From the NCBI GenBank assembly GCA_902613655.1, contig CACMHR010000004.1, positions 1 through 64,000 on the forward strand: a stretch of 64,000 bases of DNA, in the 5' to 3' direction. Each line of letters starts with the position of its first letter. Position 1 is the stretch's first letter. This stretch comes from Anoxypelagibacter sp902613655 (GTDB lineage Bacteria > Pseudomonadota > Alphaproteobacteria > Pelagibacterales > Pelagibacteraceae). Shown piece after piece: positions 43,969 to 52,849 of this stretch. Under the pieces are notes generated by a model. It saw nothing but the letters and a program-made list of their open reading frames with translations. It was not told where the DNA came from and did no database searches. A program made the translations under genes and the position numbers.

Positions 43969-44730
43969 TTATTTTTCTCTTAACTTAAGAGGCGTATGTT
44001 TGGCTGTTCTAATATAAACGTCATCAAAAAGTTTATTTTGCATTAAATTAACCACGCCATCTTTGACCAATTCTAGACTTGCAGAAAAAAGAGAGGCTAA
44101 CCCAGTTTTTTTAAAATTACCTGATGTTTTAAAGGACTTGGGAATTAATTCTTGAATTTTTTTCCAATCGTCAATTTCCGTCATATTATTTTTTATTTGC
44201 TTAATTCCCTCTTGTGTAGTCATAACTGGTAATTTTGGAATATTAATTGTTTGATACAATGATTGTACTTTTATGCTAGAGTAACTTTTTAATAATTCAT
44301 ATAAAGTGACTTTATAGACTGTATTATTTACAGCTTTAATACCGCCTTTCATGCCTCTATAAAATATTGTTTTGCCTATTCTTTCCCTTTTAAGTAATTG
44401 GTCTGATAAAAGTCTTATTAATTCTAATTTCTTTAATTGTAACTTTAATTTCTCAGCAATATCCGAAGCTTTAAATTCATCTTCCTCATCCTCAGGTAAT
44501 AAAAGCTTTGATTTTAAATATGCAAGCCAGGTTGCCATTATTAAATATTCAAAAGCTAGATCTAAATTTTCAGCTTTTTTAATATAATCAAGAAAATGAT
44601 CTGCTAATACAGTGACAGAAATTTGAGTTAAATCTACTTTTTGATTTTTAGCAAGATCAAGTAAAGTTTGAAGTGGACCTGAATAGTTTGGTATGTCCAC
44701 CAATATATCGAGATCATTTTTTGATTCCAT
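43969..44730 (-). CDS. scpA: segregation and condensation protein A
   Basis: A 253-residue kleisin. The N-terminal SMC-binding part has YSGPLQTLLDLAKNQKVDLTQ and ADHFLDYIKKAENLDLAFEYL with AYLKSKLLLP, and the C-terminal winged helix includes LASLFSASLELVKDGVVNL. ScpA bridges SMC heads together with ScpB during chromosome segregation. It lies 9 bases after nagZ and just before scpB, the usual alphaproteobacterial arrangement. Confidence 0.95.
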   Translation of the reverse strand: MESKNDLDILVDIPNYSGPLQTLLDLAKNQKVDLTQISVTVLADHFLDYIKKAENLDLAFEYLIMATWLAYLKSKLLLPEDEEDEFKASDIAEKLKLQLKKLELIRLLSDQLLKRERIGKTIFYRGMKGGIKAVNNTVYKVTLYELLKSYSSIKVQSLYQTINIPKLPVMTTQEGIKQIKNNMTEIDDWKKIQELIPKSFKTSGNFKKTGLASLFSASLELVKDGVVNLMQNKLFDDVYIRTAKHTPLKLREK

Positions 44731-44739
44731 TGTCAGACT

Positions 44740-45687
44740 CTATCTTAAAAACTCATAAAATTGTTGTGTTTTTTTTACAGTAAACTTATCAATTTTATTA
44801 ATACCTTTTAACAACAAAGATGAATGCTTTGTGTTTCCTCCGCAATACAACACAAGATTACAGCCTGAAAGAAGGCATTTCTTTGCATTTAAAAGTAAAT
44901 CTCCCTTTAAAGCTTTCATGCATATATCATCTGATATTATCAATCCTTTAAAATTTAATTTTTTTCTTATAATTCGATTAATAATTATTCTTGATTGCGT
45001 AGCTACAAAATTAGGATCAATTTTCTTAAATAAAACGTGTGCTGTCATTACAAAATTTGAATTTATATTTTTAAAAGGTGAAAAATCAACAAGTTCTAGC
45101 TTCTTGTGACTGTCTAAAACAACAGGAACAGCTTTATGACTATCAATATTTGTGGATCCATGTCCAGGTATGTGTTTTGAAACTGATCCAATTTTATTTT
45201 GTTTTAAGGTATCAATACATAGATTTCCTAATATTTTTACGTCATTTTTATTTGGCGAAAAACATCTATCTTTTAAAATTTTAGTAGTCTTTTTTTGCAA
45301 AATATCTAAAACAGGAATAGTATTTATATTTATTCCAACCTCCCTCAATACAGAACATATTGAATTAAGGTAATACTGGTAGATTTTTTTTCCGTTTTTT
45401 TTATTTTTTTTGTATAAATTACCAAAAAAAACCTGTGATAACTCTTTGCTATTTATTAAATCAGATAATCTAGAAACTGACCCCCCCTCTTCATCAATCA
45501 TAACAGGAAAATATGGATCATTGAAAATCATTCTAATTTCTTTAGTTAAACTTTTGACTTGTTTAAATGACCTAATATTTCTTTTGAATAGAATTATTCC
45601 CCAAGGTTTTTCTTTTTTAAAAAGCATCTTTTCAGAAAATGTTAAATAATAAGTTTTTATGCTTGTAATAATTGGTTTTCTATTCAT
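44740..45687 (-). CDS. nagZ: beta-N-acetylhexosaminidase NagZ (GH3)
   Basis: A 315-residue GH3 enzyme. The family motif is VSKHIPGHGSTNIDSHKAVP, and the catalytic aspartate lies in GLIISDDICMKAL. Earlier features are GIILFKRNI and PVMIDEEGGSVSRL. It removes GlcNAc from anhydromuropeptides during cell-wall recycling, in the cytoplasm. The start overlaps the small 88-residue gene upstream by eight bases. Confidence 0.94.
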   Translation of the reverse strand: MNRKPIITSIKTYYLTFSEKMLFKKEKPWGIILFKRNIRSFKQVKSLTKEIRMIFNDPYFPVMIDEEGGSVSRLSDLINSKELSQVFFGNLYKKNKKNGKKIYQYYLNSICSVLREVGININTIPVLDILQKKTTKILKDRCFSPNKNDVKILGNLCIDTLKQNKIGSVSKHIPGHGSTNIDSHKAVPVVLDSHKKLELVDFSPFKNINSNFVMTAHVLFKKIDPNFVATQSRIIINRIIRKKLNFKGLIISDDICMKALKGDLLLNAKKCLLSGCNLVLYCGGNTKHSSLLLKGINKIDKFTVKKTQQFYEFLR

Positions 45688-45946
45688 TTGAATTTAGTAA
45701 ATCCCAAAATGATCTTTTTTTAATCTTTTCCAGATTTGTATCATTATTTTGATATTCAATAATATTTTGTGTGTCATCAATGAGCAAAGGCAGCTCATCT
45801 AGACTTTTGCTAATCTTTGATGACAAATTTACCCGATTTGTATTAATTTTCTCAACATTTTTATCAGAGAAATAATAGAAATTAGTTAATAATAAGAATG
45901 CAGTTATTATTAAAAATTGAAAAATAGTTAATACTTTATTTAACAT
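45680..45946 (-). CDS. short membrane-anchored protein between argS and nagZ
   Basis: An 88-residue protein with one N-terminal membrane helix (TIFQFLIITAFLLLTNFYYF) and a polar remainder rich in Asn, Asp and Lys. Related alphaproteobacteria usually carry a longer SPOR-domain protein at this place between argS and nagZ. Here the SPOR domain is missing and there is no stop or frameshift scar in the overlapping neighbours. It overlaps argS by one base and nagZ by eight, so it is likely translated. Function unknown; possibly a reduced remnant. Confidence 0.7.
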   Translation of the reverse strand: MLNKVLTIFQFLIITAFLLLTNFYYFSDKNVEKINTNRVNLSSKISKSLDELPLLIDDTQNIIEYQNNDTNLEKIKKRSFWDLLNSNE

Positions 45947-47670
45947 TACATTTTTTTTGGCAATGAGACTCCTAGAATAGACATCGCATTTATTAAAATA
46001 ATAGTTATAAGTTGAAATATTTTAAATGTAAGTTCGTTCTTAATTTTACCATTTAGAATAAATTTAAATTTTGGATCTTCATTTCCTTTGCTCCAGTATG
46101 AATGAAAAATAGTAACTAATTCATATAAGTAAAATGGAATTCTGTGAGGTTCTAATTTTTTTGCTGACAAATCTACTACTTTTGGCCATTCAATAATTTT
46201 TCTTAATAATTTATATTCATAATCATTAGGAGAAAAATTCAAATTACGGAATTTTTTTATTTTATTAGTTTTAATATTCAAAGAAGTATACAAAGAATTT
46301 ATTCTTGCATAACAATATTGAACATAGAAAACTGGGTTTTCCTTATTTTTTTCAAGCACTTTATTTAAGTCAAAATCTAATTCAACATCATTTCCTCTAT
46401 TCAACATCATAAATCTTAAAGAATCCTTTCCAACATCGTTTAGAACATCTTTGATGGTGATAAAGTCACCTTTTCTTTTTGACATTTTATAAGGCTGTCC
46501 GTCTTTAATAAGTTTTACAAGTTGGCATACTTTACAGGTTAATATATTTTTATTTAACGACAATGCATTAACAGCTGCTGATATCCTTTTAATATAACCA
46601 GCATGATCAGCACCAAGAATATTAATTAAAAAATCATATTTTCTAGAAACTTTATTTGAATGATACGCCAAATCATTAGCAAAATAAGTCCAGGTACTAT
46701 CATTTTTAGTTAACGCTCTGTCAGAATCGTCTCCAAATAAACTTGACTTAAAAATTAGTCTCTTTACTTGTTTCCAATTTTTATTGCTCTCTCCTTTAGG
46801 TGGTTCCAAATATCCCTCTTGAATTAATTTCTTCTTTTTTAAAACTTTAATAACTTTTTCAACTGATTTTTGTTTTACTAAACTAGACTCAGAGAAGAAA
46901 ATATCATGTGATATTCCTAAATTTTTCAAATCAGTCTTTATTAAATCCATTGAATACTTAAGTCCTTGTTTTTTAAGGTTTTGTTTAACTTTATCAAAAT
47001 CATCAAGATTTATATTTGGCTGCTTTTTTAAAATTTTCTTTGAAATTTCTATGATGTATTCACCGGGGTAAAGAGATTCATCAATGGGAAAATTTGTTTT
47101 TAACTTAATCTCTTTTAATCTAAAATATATTGATTTAGAAAAATCTTCTATTTGCTTTCCATAATCATTAACATAAAACTCTTTTGTTACTTTATTTCCA
47201 TTAAATTTTAATAAATTTGATAAAACATCACCAAAAATTGCACCTCTGCAATGGCCTACATGTAAAGGTCCAGTGGGATTAGCAGAAACGAATTCTATGT
47301 TGTATTTATTATTTTTTTTATTTGACCCAAAGGTTTTCTTATTTTTTTCAATATTATTTATAATAAATAACCATGCATCAGTTGAAAGTTTTATGTTCAA
47401 AAAACCAGGGCCTGCAATTTCAATTGATGAAAAATGTTTTATTTCATCAATAAGTATATTTTTCATTTTTTCAGCAAGATTCCTTGGATTTTGGCTTGTG
47501 CTTTTGCCTAATATTAAACAGATATTTGTTGAAAAATCACAGTCGAATTTTTCTGGCGGCGCTTCAACTGTAATTTTGCTAAAAAGTTGATTTTCTTTTA
47601 AATCTAAATTTTTCTTATTTTTTATTACAGTTTTTTTTATTTTGTCTAAATATATATTAAAAAAGTTCAT
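45946..47670 (-). CDS. argS: arginyl-tRNA synthetase
   Basis: A 574-residue class I synthetase. The N-terminal Add1 domain is followed by the HIGH motif in SANPTGPLHVGHCRGAIFGD, KLIKDGQPYKMSKRKGDF (KMSK) and the C-terminal anticodon-binding DALR domain (NPVFYVQYCYARINSL). It charges tRNA-Arg. The start overlaps the dgt stop by four bases, and the stop overlaps the small membrane-protein gene. Confidence 0.97.
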   Translation of the reverse strand: MNFFNIYLDKIKKTVIKNKKNLDLKENQLFSKITVEAPPEKFDCDFSTNICLILGKSTSQNPRNLAEKMKNILIDEIKHFSSIEIAGPGFLNIKLSTDAWLFIINNIEKNKKTFGSNKKNNKYNIEFVSANPTGPLHVGHCRGAIFGDVLSNLLKFNGNKVTKEFYVNDYGKQIEDFSKSIYFRLKEIKLKTNFPIDESLYPGEYIIEISKKILKKQPNINLDDFDKVKQNLKKQGLKYSMDLIKTDLKNLGISHDIFFSESSLVKQKSVEKVIKVLKKKKLIQEGYLEPPKGESNKNWKQVKRLIFKSSLFGDDSDRALTKNDSTWTYFANDLAYHSNKVSRKYDFLINILGADHAGYIKRISAAVNALSLNKNILTCKVCQLVKLIKDGQPYKMSKRKGDFITIKDVLNDVGKDSLRFMMLNRGNDVELDFDLNKVLEKNKENPVFYVQYCYARINSLYTSLNIKTNKIKKFRNLNFSPNDYEYKLLRKIIEWPKVVDLSAKKLEPHRIPFYLYELVTIFHSYWSKGNEDPKFKFILNGKIKNELTFKIFQLITIILINAMSILGVSLPKKM

Positions 47671-48797
47671 TTTAATGATTTGTATAGATTTATTGCATAT
47701 CTATCGGTCATTCCAGCTATAAAATCACATATCCTCCTCTCTTTTGTGAACATTTTAAGATCATTAAATTTTATAAATTTATCAGGTTTTTCTTTAATTT
47801 TTTTAAAAAGTAATCTTATAATATTTGAACCTTCTTTGGTTTTTTTTAAAACATTTGGATTGTTATACATATTTTTATTTAAAAATAATTTTATATTTTT
47901 ATCAAATAGTCTCATTTGTTTAGAAAAATTTACTAATTTTACTTTTGTTTTATATACATCCCTTATAGTTTTGATTTTTTCCTTTTTAATATTAGAATTT
48001 GTTGTATTAACCACATCGCTAACCATTTTATTAATAAGATTTCTTGTAATTTGCCTATAAATTAGTTCTTTATTATTCTTTTTTAATCTTTTCTGGTGAA
48101 ATTTCACAATATCAGATATTAATGGAATTGCTCTTAGATCTTTTAAATTAAACAAACCAGCATTTAAACCATCTTCAAGGTCATGACTGTTGTAAGCAAT
48201 ATCATCGGAAATTGAGGAGAATTGAGCTTCTAATGAAGGTCCTTTTGAAAAATCAATTTTATTTTTAAATATATTTTTTCCTAAAATATTTTGGTAATTT
48301 TTATTATTACTTATTGGTCCATTATGCTTTAATAATCCATCTAATGTCTCTAAGGTCAAATTTAAACCGTTAAAATTATAATATTTTTTTTCTATAACAG
48401 TAACAACTCTTAATGTTTGAATATTGTGATCAAAACCACCAAAATTTTTCATACAATTATTTAGTTCTTTCTCACCAGCATGTCCAAAAGGTGGATGCCC
48501 TAAATCGTGAGCCAAGCTCAGTGTTTCACACAAATCATCATTAAGTTTAAAAATTTTGCCTAAGGTTCTGGCAATTTGAGAAACTTCCATTGAATGTGTG
48601 ATTCTTGTTCTGAAATGGTCGCTCTCTGTATTTACAAAAACTTGCGTTTTATGTTTTAATCTTCTAAATGCTGTTGAGTGTATTATTCTATCTCTATCTC
48701 TTTGATAATATGTTCTAAATTTACTAGTTTTTTCTTTATAAATCCTTCCCTCAGATCTTAGGGGTGTGGCTAATAATGAATAATCGTTTTTTTGCAT
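47667..48797 (-). CDS. dgt: dGTP triphosphohydrolase-like HD-domain protein
   Basis: A 376-residue HD-domain enzyme: SEGRIYKEKTSKFRTYYQRDRDRIIHS at the start (split at RDRDR), AFRRLKHKTQVFV, the HD ligands in RTRITHSMEVSQIA and SLAHDLGHPPFGHAGE, and a later SISDDIAYNSHDLEDGL. Such type-2 deoxyguanosinetriphosphate triphosphohydrolases split dNTPs to nucleoside plus triphosphate. It diverges from erpA with 41 bases between start codons, an order common in alphaproteobacteria. Confidence 0.94.
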   Translation of the reverse strand: MQKNDYSLLATPLRSEGRIYKEKTSKFRTYYQRDRDRIIHSTAFRRLKHKTQVFVNTESDHFRTRITHSMEVSQIARTLGKIFKLNDDLCETLSLAHDLGHPPFGHAGEKELNNCMKNFGGFDHNIQTLRVVTVIEKKYYNFNGLNLTLETLDGLLKHNGPISNNKNYQNILGKNIFKNKIDFSKGPSLEAQFSSISDDIAYNSHDLEDGLNAGLFNLKDLRAIPLISDIVKFHQKRLKKNNKELIYRQITRNLINKMVSDVVNTTNSNIKKEKIKTIRDVYKTKVKLVNFSKQMRLFDKNIKLFLNKNMYNNPNVLKKTKEGSNIIRLLFKKIKEKPDKFIKFNDLKMFTKERRICDFIAGMTDRYAINLYKSLK

Positions 48798-48838
48798 TAA
48801 AGGTATTAATTAGTTATAATACATCATTTGGAAATAAA

Positions 48839-49156
48839 ATGACTAATAAAATTGAATTTACAGAAACTGCAAAGAAAGAGATAAGCAGAATAATCTCTCG
48901 AGATACTTCAAAAAAGTACTTTAGAATATCGGTACTTGGAGGAGGATGCTCAGGTTTTAAGTATAATTTTTCATTTGAAGATAAGGTTCAAGATAATGAC
49001 AGACTTTTTGATCAAACCGTTATAGATAATAATTCACTTAAAATTATAGAAGGTTCAATTGTAGATTTTAAAAAAGAACTGATAGGTAATTCTTTTACAA
49101 TAACCAATCCTAAAGCCAACTCGTCTTGTGGCTGTGGTTTGTCTTTTTCTGTTTAA
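48839..49156 (+). CDS. erpA: iron-sulfur cluster insertion protein (ErpA/A-type carrier)
   Basis: From the ATG at 48839 the protein has 105 residues and is a typical A-type carrier. It begins NKIEFTETAKKEISRII and holds three cysteines: Cys37 in LGGGCSGFKYNF and Cys97/Cys99 in SSCGCGLSFSV. These bind and pass Fe-S clusters to target enzymes. An upstream in-frame ATG at 48764 would overlap the dgt gene and is not favoured. The TAA overlaps the ATG of the exonuclease gene (TAATG), so the two are coupled. Confidence 0.95.
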   Translation: MTNKIEFTETAKKEISRIISRDTSKKYFRISVLGGGCSGFKYNFSFEDKVQDNDRLFDQTVIDNNSLKIIEGSIVDFKKELIGNSFTITNPKANSSCGCGLSFSV

Positions 49157-49932
49157 TGAAAATAACATCGTGGAACGTTAATTCTGTAAGAGCCAGAATT
49201 CTTAATATCAAAGATTATCTCAAACAATCAAATCCAGATATATTAATGATACAAGAAATTAAAACAGAGGAAAAAAGTTTCCCTTTTGCTGACTTTGGTG
49301 ACCTGGGTTACAACTGTTATGTATACGGCCAAAAGAGTTATAATGGTGTTGCAGTTGTAAGTAAAAAAAAAATTGATGAAATTAATAATGATTATATTAA
49401 AGACCCAAAAAAACAATCTAGAATTATAACAGCGAATATAATTAATAAATCTATAAAAATTAAATTGATAAATATATATGTGCCAAATGGAAATCCAATT
49501 AATACTGACAAGTATACATATAAACTAAACTGGTTTAATTCTTTTATTAAAAAAACAAAGAAATTATTATTAACACAAAAAAATATAATTATCGGTGGAG
49601 ATTTTAATGTGATACCTGAAAAAATTGATGTTTATGATTATGAAAAATATGAGAACGATGCTTTGTTTAAATTAGAAATAAGAAAAAAATATCAAGAATT
49701 AATTAATTTGGGTTTTCATGATATTTATCGTTATTTTAATAAAGAAAAATCTGAATATACCTTCTGGGATTACATGGCTGGTTCCTGGCAAAAAAATAAT
49801 GGTTTAAGGATAGATCACTTTTTGGTTTCGAACAATCTTCTAGATAATGTTAAGGGGATAAGTATAAATAAGAAACCGCGCGGAAAAATTAAACCATCAG
49901 ACCATACACCTATTGAACTCGAGATTGTTTAA
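49156..49932 (+). CDS. xthA: exodeoxyribonuclease III
   Basis: From the ATG at 49156 the protein has 258 residues of the EEP nuclease fold. Features are KITSWNVNSVRARILNI, DILMIQEIKTEE (metal-binding Glu), IIGGDFNVIPEKIDVYD, EYTFWDYMAGSWQKN, LRIDHFLVS and KPSDHTPIELE (catalytic His). It cuts abasic sites and has 3'-5' exonuclease activity in base excision repair. It is translationally coupled to erpA. Its last 23 bases overlap the convergent manC gene. Confidence 0.95.
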   Translation: MKITSWNVNSVRARILNIKDYLKQSNPDILMIQEIKTEEKSFPFADFGDLGYNCYVYGQKSYNGVAVVSKKKIDEINNDYIKDPKKQSRIITANIINKSIKIKLINIYVPNGNPINTDKYTYKLNWFNSFIKKTKKLLLTQKNIIIGGDFNVIPEKIDVYDYEKYENDALFKLEIRKKYQELINLGFHDIYRYFNKEKSEYTFWDYMAGSWQKNNGLRIDHFLVSNNLLDNVKGISINKKPRGKIKPSDHTPIELEIV

Positions 49933-51130
49933 CTCTTCCATATATATCTTGATATCTAACAATATCTGTTTCTTTTAGAATTGAACCTTTTTGAATCTCT
50001 AAAATTTTGACAGTTTTTTTAAATGGATTTTCTATACGGTGAATTGCTCCTTTGGGTATAAAAATTGAATCATTTTTATATTTTAAAATTTTTTTCTTAT
50101 TTAAGGTAATAACTGGCTTGCCTTGAGTAATTAACCAATGTTCAGATCTATGATAATGTTTTTGAAGACTTAATACTCCATTTCTTTTAACTTTTAATTC
50201 TTTAACTAAAAAGTTTTTACCTTTAAATAAATTTGTATAGCTGCCCCATGGTCTATAAAAAACGTTCTTTTTTTTAAAGTACTTTTGTTTATTCTTGTTA
50301 AATATGAATGATATTTCTCTCCAAGAGCCTAAATCCGACCATGGCATATCTAATTTAACAGCATTAATATTTTGTGATTTTTCAAGAATTGCATAATCAA
50401 AAGATTTTTCCACACACTTATTAAAAGCTGATTTATGCAAATAATAAACATTATTTCTATACTTGGACTTATATACTGATTGAAGACAATTTTTATATGT
50501 TATTGGCTGAAATTTTTTAAAATTATTTATAATTGATTCCTTTCGTAATAAAAACATTCCAGAATTCCAGTATCCTTTATTTTCAATTACTTTCTTTGCT
50601 TTTGAAATACTGGGTTTTTCAATAAATTTAGATACTTTGTTAATTTTATTTTTAAGTTTTTTTGAATAAAAATAACCGTATTCACTTGATGGATTTTTTG
50701 GCTTAATTCCAAAAATAAAAATATTTTCAGAATTTAAGTTCGAACAAACTTTTTTTATTGCTTTATTAAAAACACTATATTTTTCTATCAAATGATCTGA
50801 AGTAAAATACATGATAGGCTGGTTGTAGTTAATATCTTTAATTAAAGCTGATGCCAATATTGCTGGTGCTGTATTTTTTTTTGTTGGCTCTAAAACAATC
50901 TTATATTTTTTTATTTTTGATTTTTTTAATGTTTTTTTTACTTTGGACAAATACTTATTATTTGTACTTATAACAGGAAAGTCAAAAACTGGGTTTTTTA
51001 TTCTTTCTAGGGTTTTTTCCATCAAAGACCAACCACCGAAATCTATAAATTGTTTTGGTTGATGGTGTTTTTTATCTTCCCAAAGTCTAGTTCCTGCTCC
51101 ACCACATAAAATAACAGGTCTAATTTTCAT
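49910..51130 (-). CDS. manC: mannose-1-phosphate guanylyltransferase / mannose-6-phosphate isomerase
   Basis: A 406-residue bifunctional-type enzyme. The N-terminal nucleotidyltransferase has VILCGGAGTRLWEDKKHHQP with PKQF; IMYFTSDHLIEK and FIEKPSISKAKKVIENKGYW follow. The C-terminal cupin domain is RPWGSYTNLFKGKNFLVKEL, LSLQKHYHRSEHWLITQG and FIPKGAIHRIENP. It makes GDP-mannose from mannose-1-phosphate. The usual RxWPxSR of the loop reads RLWEDKKHH, an unusual change. Shorter than the common 470 residues. GDP-mannose could feed the glycosyltransferases at 12725-15786. Confidence 0.9.
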   Translation of the reverse strand: MKIRPVILCGGAGTRLWEDKKHHQPKQFIDFGGWSLMEKTLERIKNPVFDFPVISTNNKYLSKVKKTLKKSKIKKYKIVLEPTKKNTAPAILASALIKDINYNQPIMYFTSDHLIEKYSVFNKAIKKVCSNLNSENIFIFGIKPKNPSSEYGYFYSKKLKNKINKVSKFIEKPSISKAKKVIENKGYWNSGMFLLRKESIINNFKKFQPITYKNCLQSVYKSKYRNNVYYLHKSAFNKCVEKSFDYAILEKSQNINAVKLDMPWSDLGSWREISFIFNKNKQKYFKKKNVFYRPWGSYTNLFKGKNFLVKELKVKRNGVLSLQKHYHRSEHWLITQGKPVITLNKKKILKYKNDSIFIPKGAIHRIENPFKKTVKILEIQKGSILKETDIVRYQDIYGRVKQSRVQ

Positions 51131-52849
51131 TTAAATATCTGCGTAACACTTGACTTCTTTTCTACCACCTGGGTGTGTAGACGCGCCTAAATACGCTGGC
51201 CCTACTGTTTGTGCGTACTTCCAAAGAGTTCCATTTCCAAAATTAATTTTTTTAGGTTTCCATTTTTTCTTCCTTTTTGATAACTCTTTTTTTGAGAGAT
51301 CAACATTTATCGTTCCCTTTTTTGCGTCTATATGAATTATGTCTCCATTTTTTAATAATCCAATGGGACCTCCTACTGATGCTTCTGGACCTACGTGTCC
51401 AATACAAAAACCTCTAGTTGCTCCAGAAAATCTTCCATCCGTTATTAACGCAACTTTTTCACCTTTGCCTTGACCATAGATAGCTCCTGTGGTCTGAAGC
51501 ATTTCTCTCATACCCGGACCTCCTTTGGGACCTTCATATCTGATAACTATAATGTCTCCGTCTTTGTATTTTCTTTTTAATACTGCTTTATAAGCAGACT
51601 CCTCGGTATCAAAACATCTTGCTCTACCAGTAAATTGAAGTTTTTTTAACCCTGCAACTTTTACAATTGCCCCATCCGGTGCAAGATTACCTTTCAATCC
51701 TACAACGCCACCATCGTTTGATAACGGATTATTATATTTTCTCATAACTTTTTGTTTAATATTAAATTTAACTTTTTTAAGATTTTCTTTCATTGTTTTG
51801 CCTGTAACCGTCATACAGTTTCCATGAATATATCCGCCATCTAACAAAGTTTTTAATAGCATAGGAACGCCCCCGGCTTTCCACATATCTTTTGCAACAT
51901 ATCTTCCACCAGGTTTTAAATCAGCGAGATAAGGTGTTTTTTTAAAAATTTTTGCAACGTCCATTAAATCAAATTTAATTCCTATTTCATTTGCTAAAGC
52001 TGGTAAATGCAATGCTGCATTAGTTGAACCTCCTGTGGCCGCAACTATAGTTGCTGCATTCTCTAAAGATTTTCTTGAAACAATGTCTCTCGGTCTAATA
52101 TTTTTTTTTAACAAATTCATAACTGCCTTACCGCTTTGTAAAGCATATTTATCCCTCTGTCCGTATGGTGCTGGCGTTCCAGCAGAATAAGGTAAAGCCA
52201 AACCAATAGCCTCGGATACACATGCCATAGTATTTGCAGTAAATTGTCCACCGCATGCTCCAGCACTAGGACAAGCTTTTAATTCTAGTTTTCTCAAAGC
52301 ATGCCCGCTCATTTTTCCTGAAGAATATTTTCCTACACCCTCGAATACATCTAAAACTGTTACATCTTTTCCATTATATCTACCAGGAAGAATCGATCCG
52401 CCATAAATAAATACACTTGGTACATTAAGTCTAAGCATTGCCATCATTAAGCCTGGTAAAGATTTATCACAACCAGCAACTCCTACTAATGCATCATAAC
52501 AATGTCCTCTAACAGTTAACTCTGTTGAGTCAGCAATAACATCTCGAGATACCAAAGAAGATTTCATACCTTCATGCCCCATAGCGATACCGTCAGTAAC
52601 AGTTATAGTACAAAATTCTCTTGGTGTACCGCCAGAAAATTTGACACCCTTTTTAACTGACTGAGCTTGTCTCATTAATGCAATATTACATGGAGCAGCT
52701 TCATTCCATGTAGAAACAACACCAACAAAAGGTTTTGCTACATCTTTTTCAGTTTCACCCATCGCATAATAAAAAGATCTTTGAGGAGCTTTATCTGCAC
52801 CTAAAGATGTATGCCTGCTTGGTAATTTTTTTTTATTAAATTTATTCAT
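51131..52849 (-). CDS. ilvD: dihydroxy-acid dehydratase
   Basis: A 572-residue Fe-S dehydratase of branched-chain amino-acid and pantothenate synthesis. Signatures are RSFYYAMGETEKD, GVAGCDKSLPGLMMAML and KACPSAGACGGQFTANTMAC, whose cysteines hold the cluster. LITDGRFSGATRGFCIGHVGPEA lies across the C-terminal part (LITDGRFSGATRG then FCIGHVGPEA). It dehydrates 2,3-dihydroxyisovalerate to 2-ketoisovalerate. It follows valS with a four-base overlap, linking valine synthesis and charging in one transcript. Confidence 0.97.
   Translation of the reverse strand: MNKFNKKKLPSRHTSLGADKAPQRSFYYAMGETEKDVAKPFVGVVSTWNEAAPCNIALMRQAQSVKKGVKFSGGTPREFCTITVTDGIAMGHEGMKSSLVSRDVIADSTELTVRGHCYDALVGVAGCDKSLPGLMMAMLRLNVPSVFIYGGSILPGRYNGKDVTVLDVFEGVGKYSSGKMSGHALRKLELKACPSAGACGGQFTANTMACVSEAIGLALPYSAGTPAPYGQRDKYALQSGKAVMNLLKKNIRPRDIVSRKSLENAATIVAATGGSTNAALHLPALANEIGIKFDLMDVAKIFKKTPYLADLKPGGRYVAKDMWKAGGVPMLLKTLLDGGYIHGNCMTVTGKTMKENLKKVKFNIKQKVMRKYNNPLSNDGGVVGLKGNLAPDGAIVKVAGLKKLQFTGRARCFDTEESAYKAVLKRKYKDGDIIVIRYEGPKGGPGMREMLQTTGAIYGQGKGEKVALITDGRFSGATRGFCIGHVGPEASVGGPIGLLKNGDIIHIDAKKGTINVDLSKKELSKRKKKWKPKKINFGNGTLWKYAQTVGPAYLGASTHPGGRKEVKCYADI

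Noticed and set aside
47680..48060. 126-residue hydrophobic open frame antisense to dgt
   Set aside because: Lysine-rich A+T coding strands give Phe/Leu-rich antisense frames; the sense gene is a recognised enzyme.
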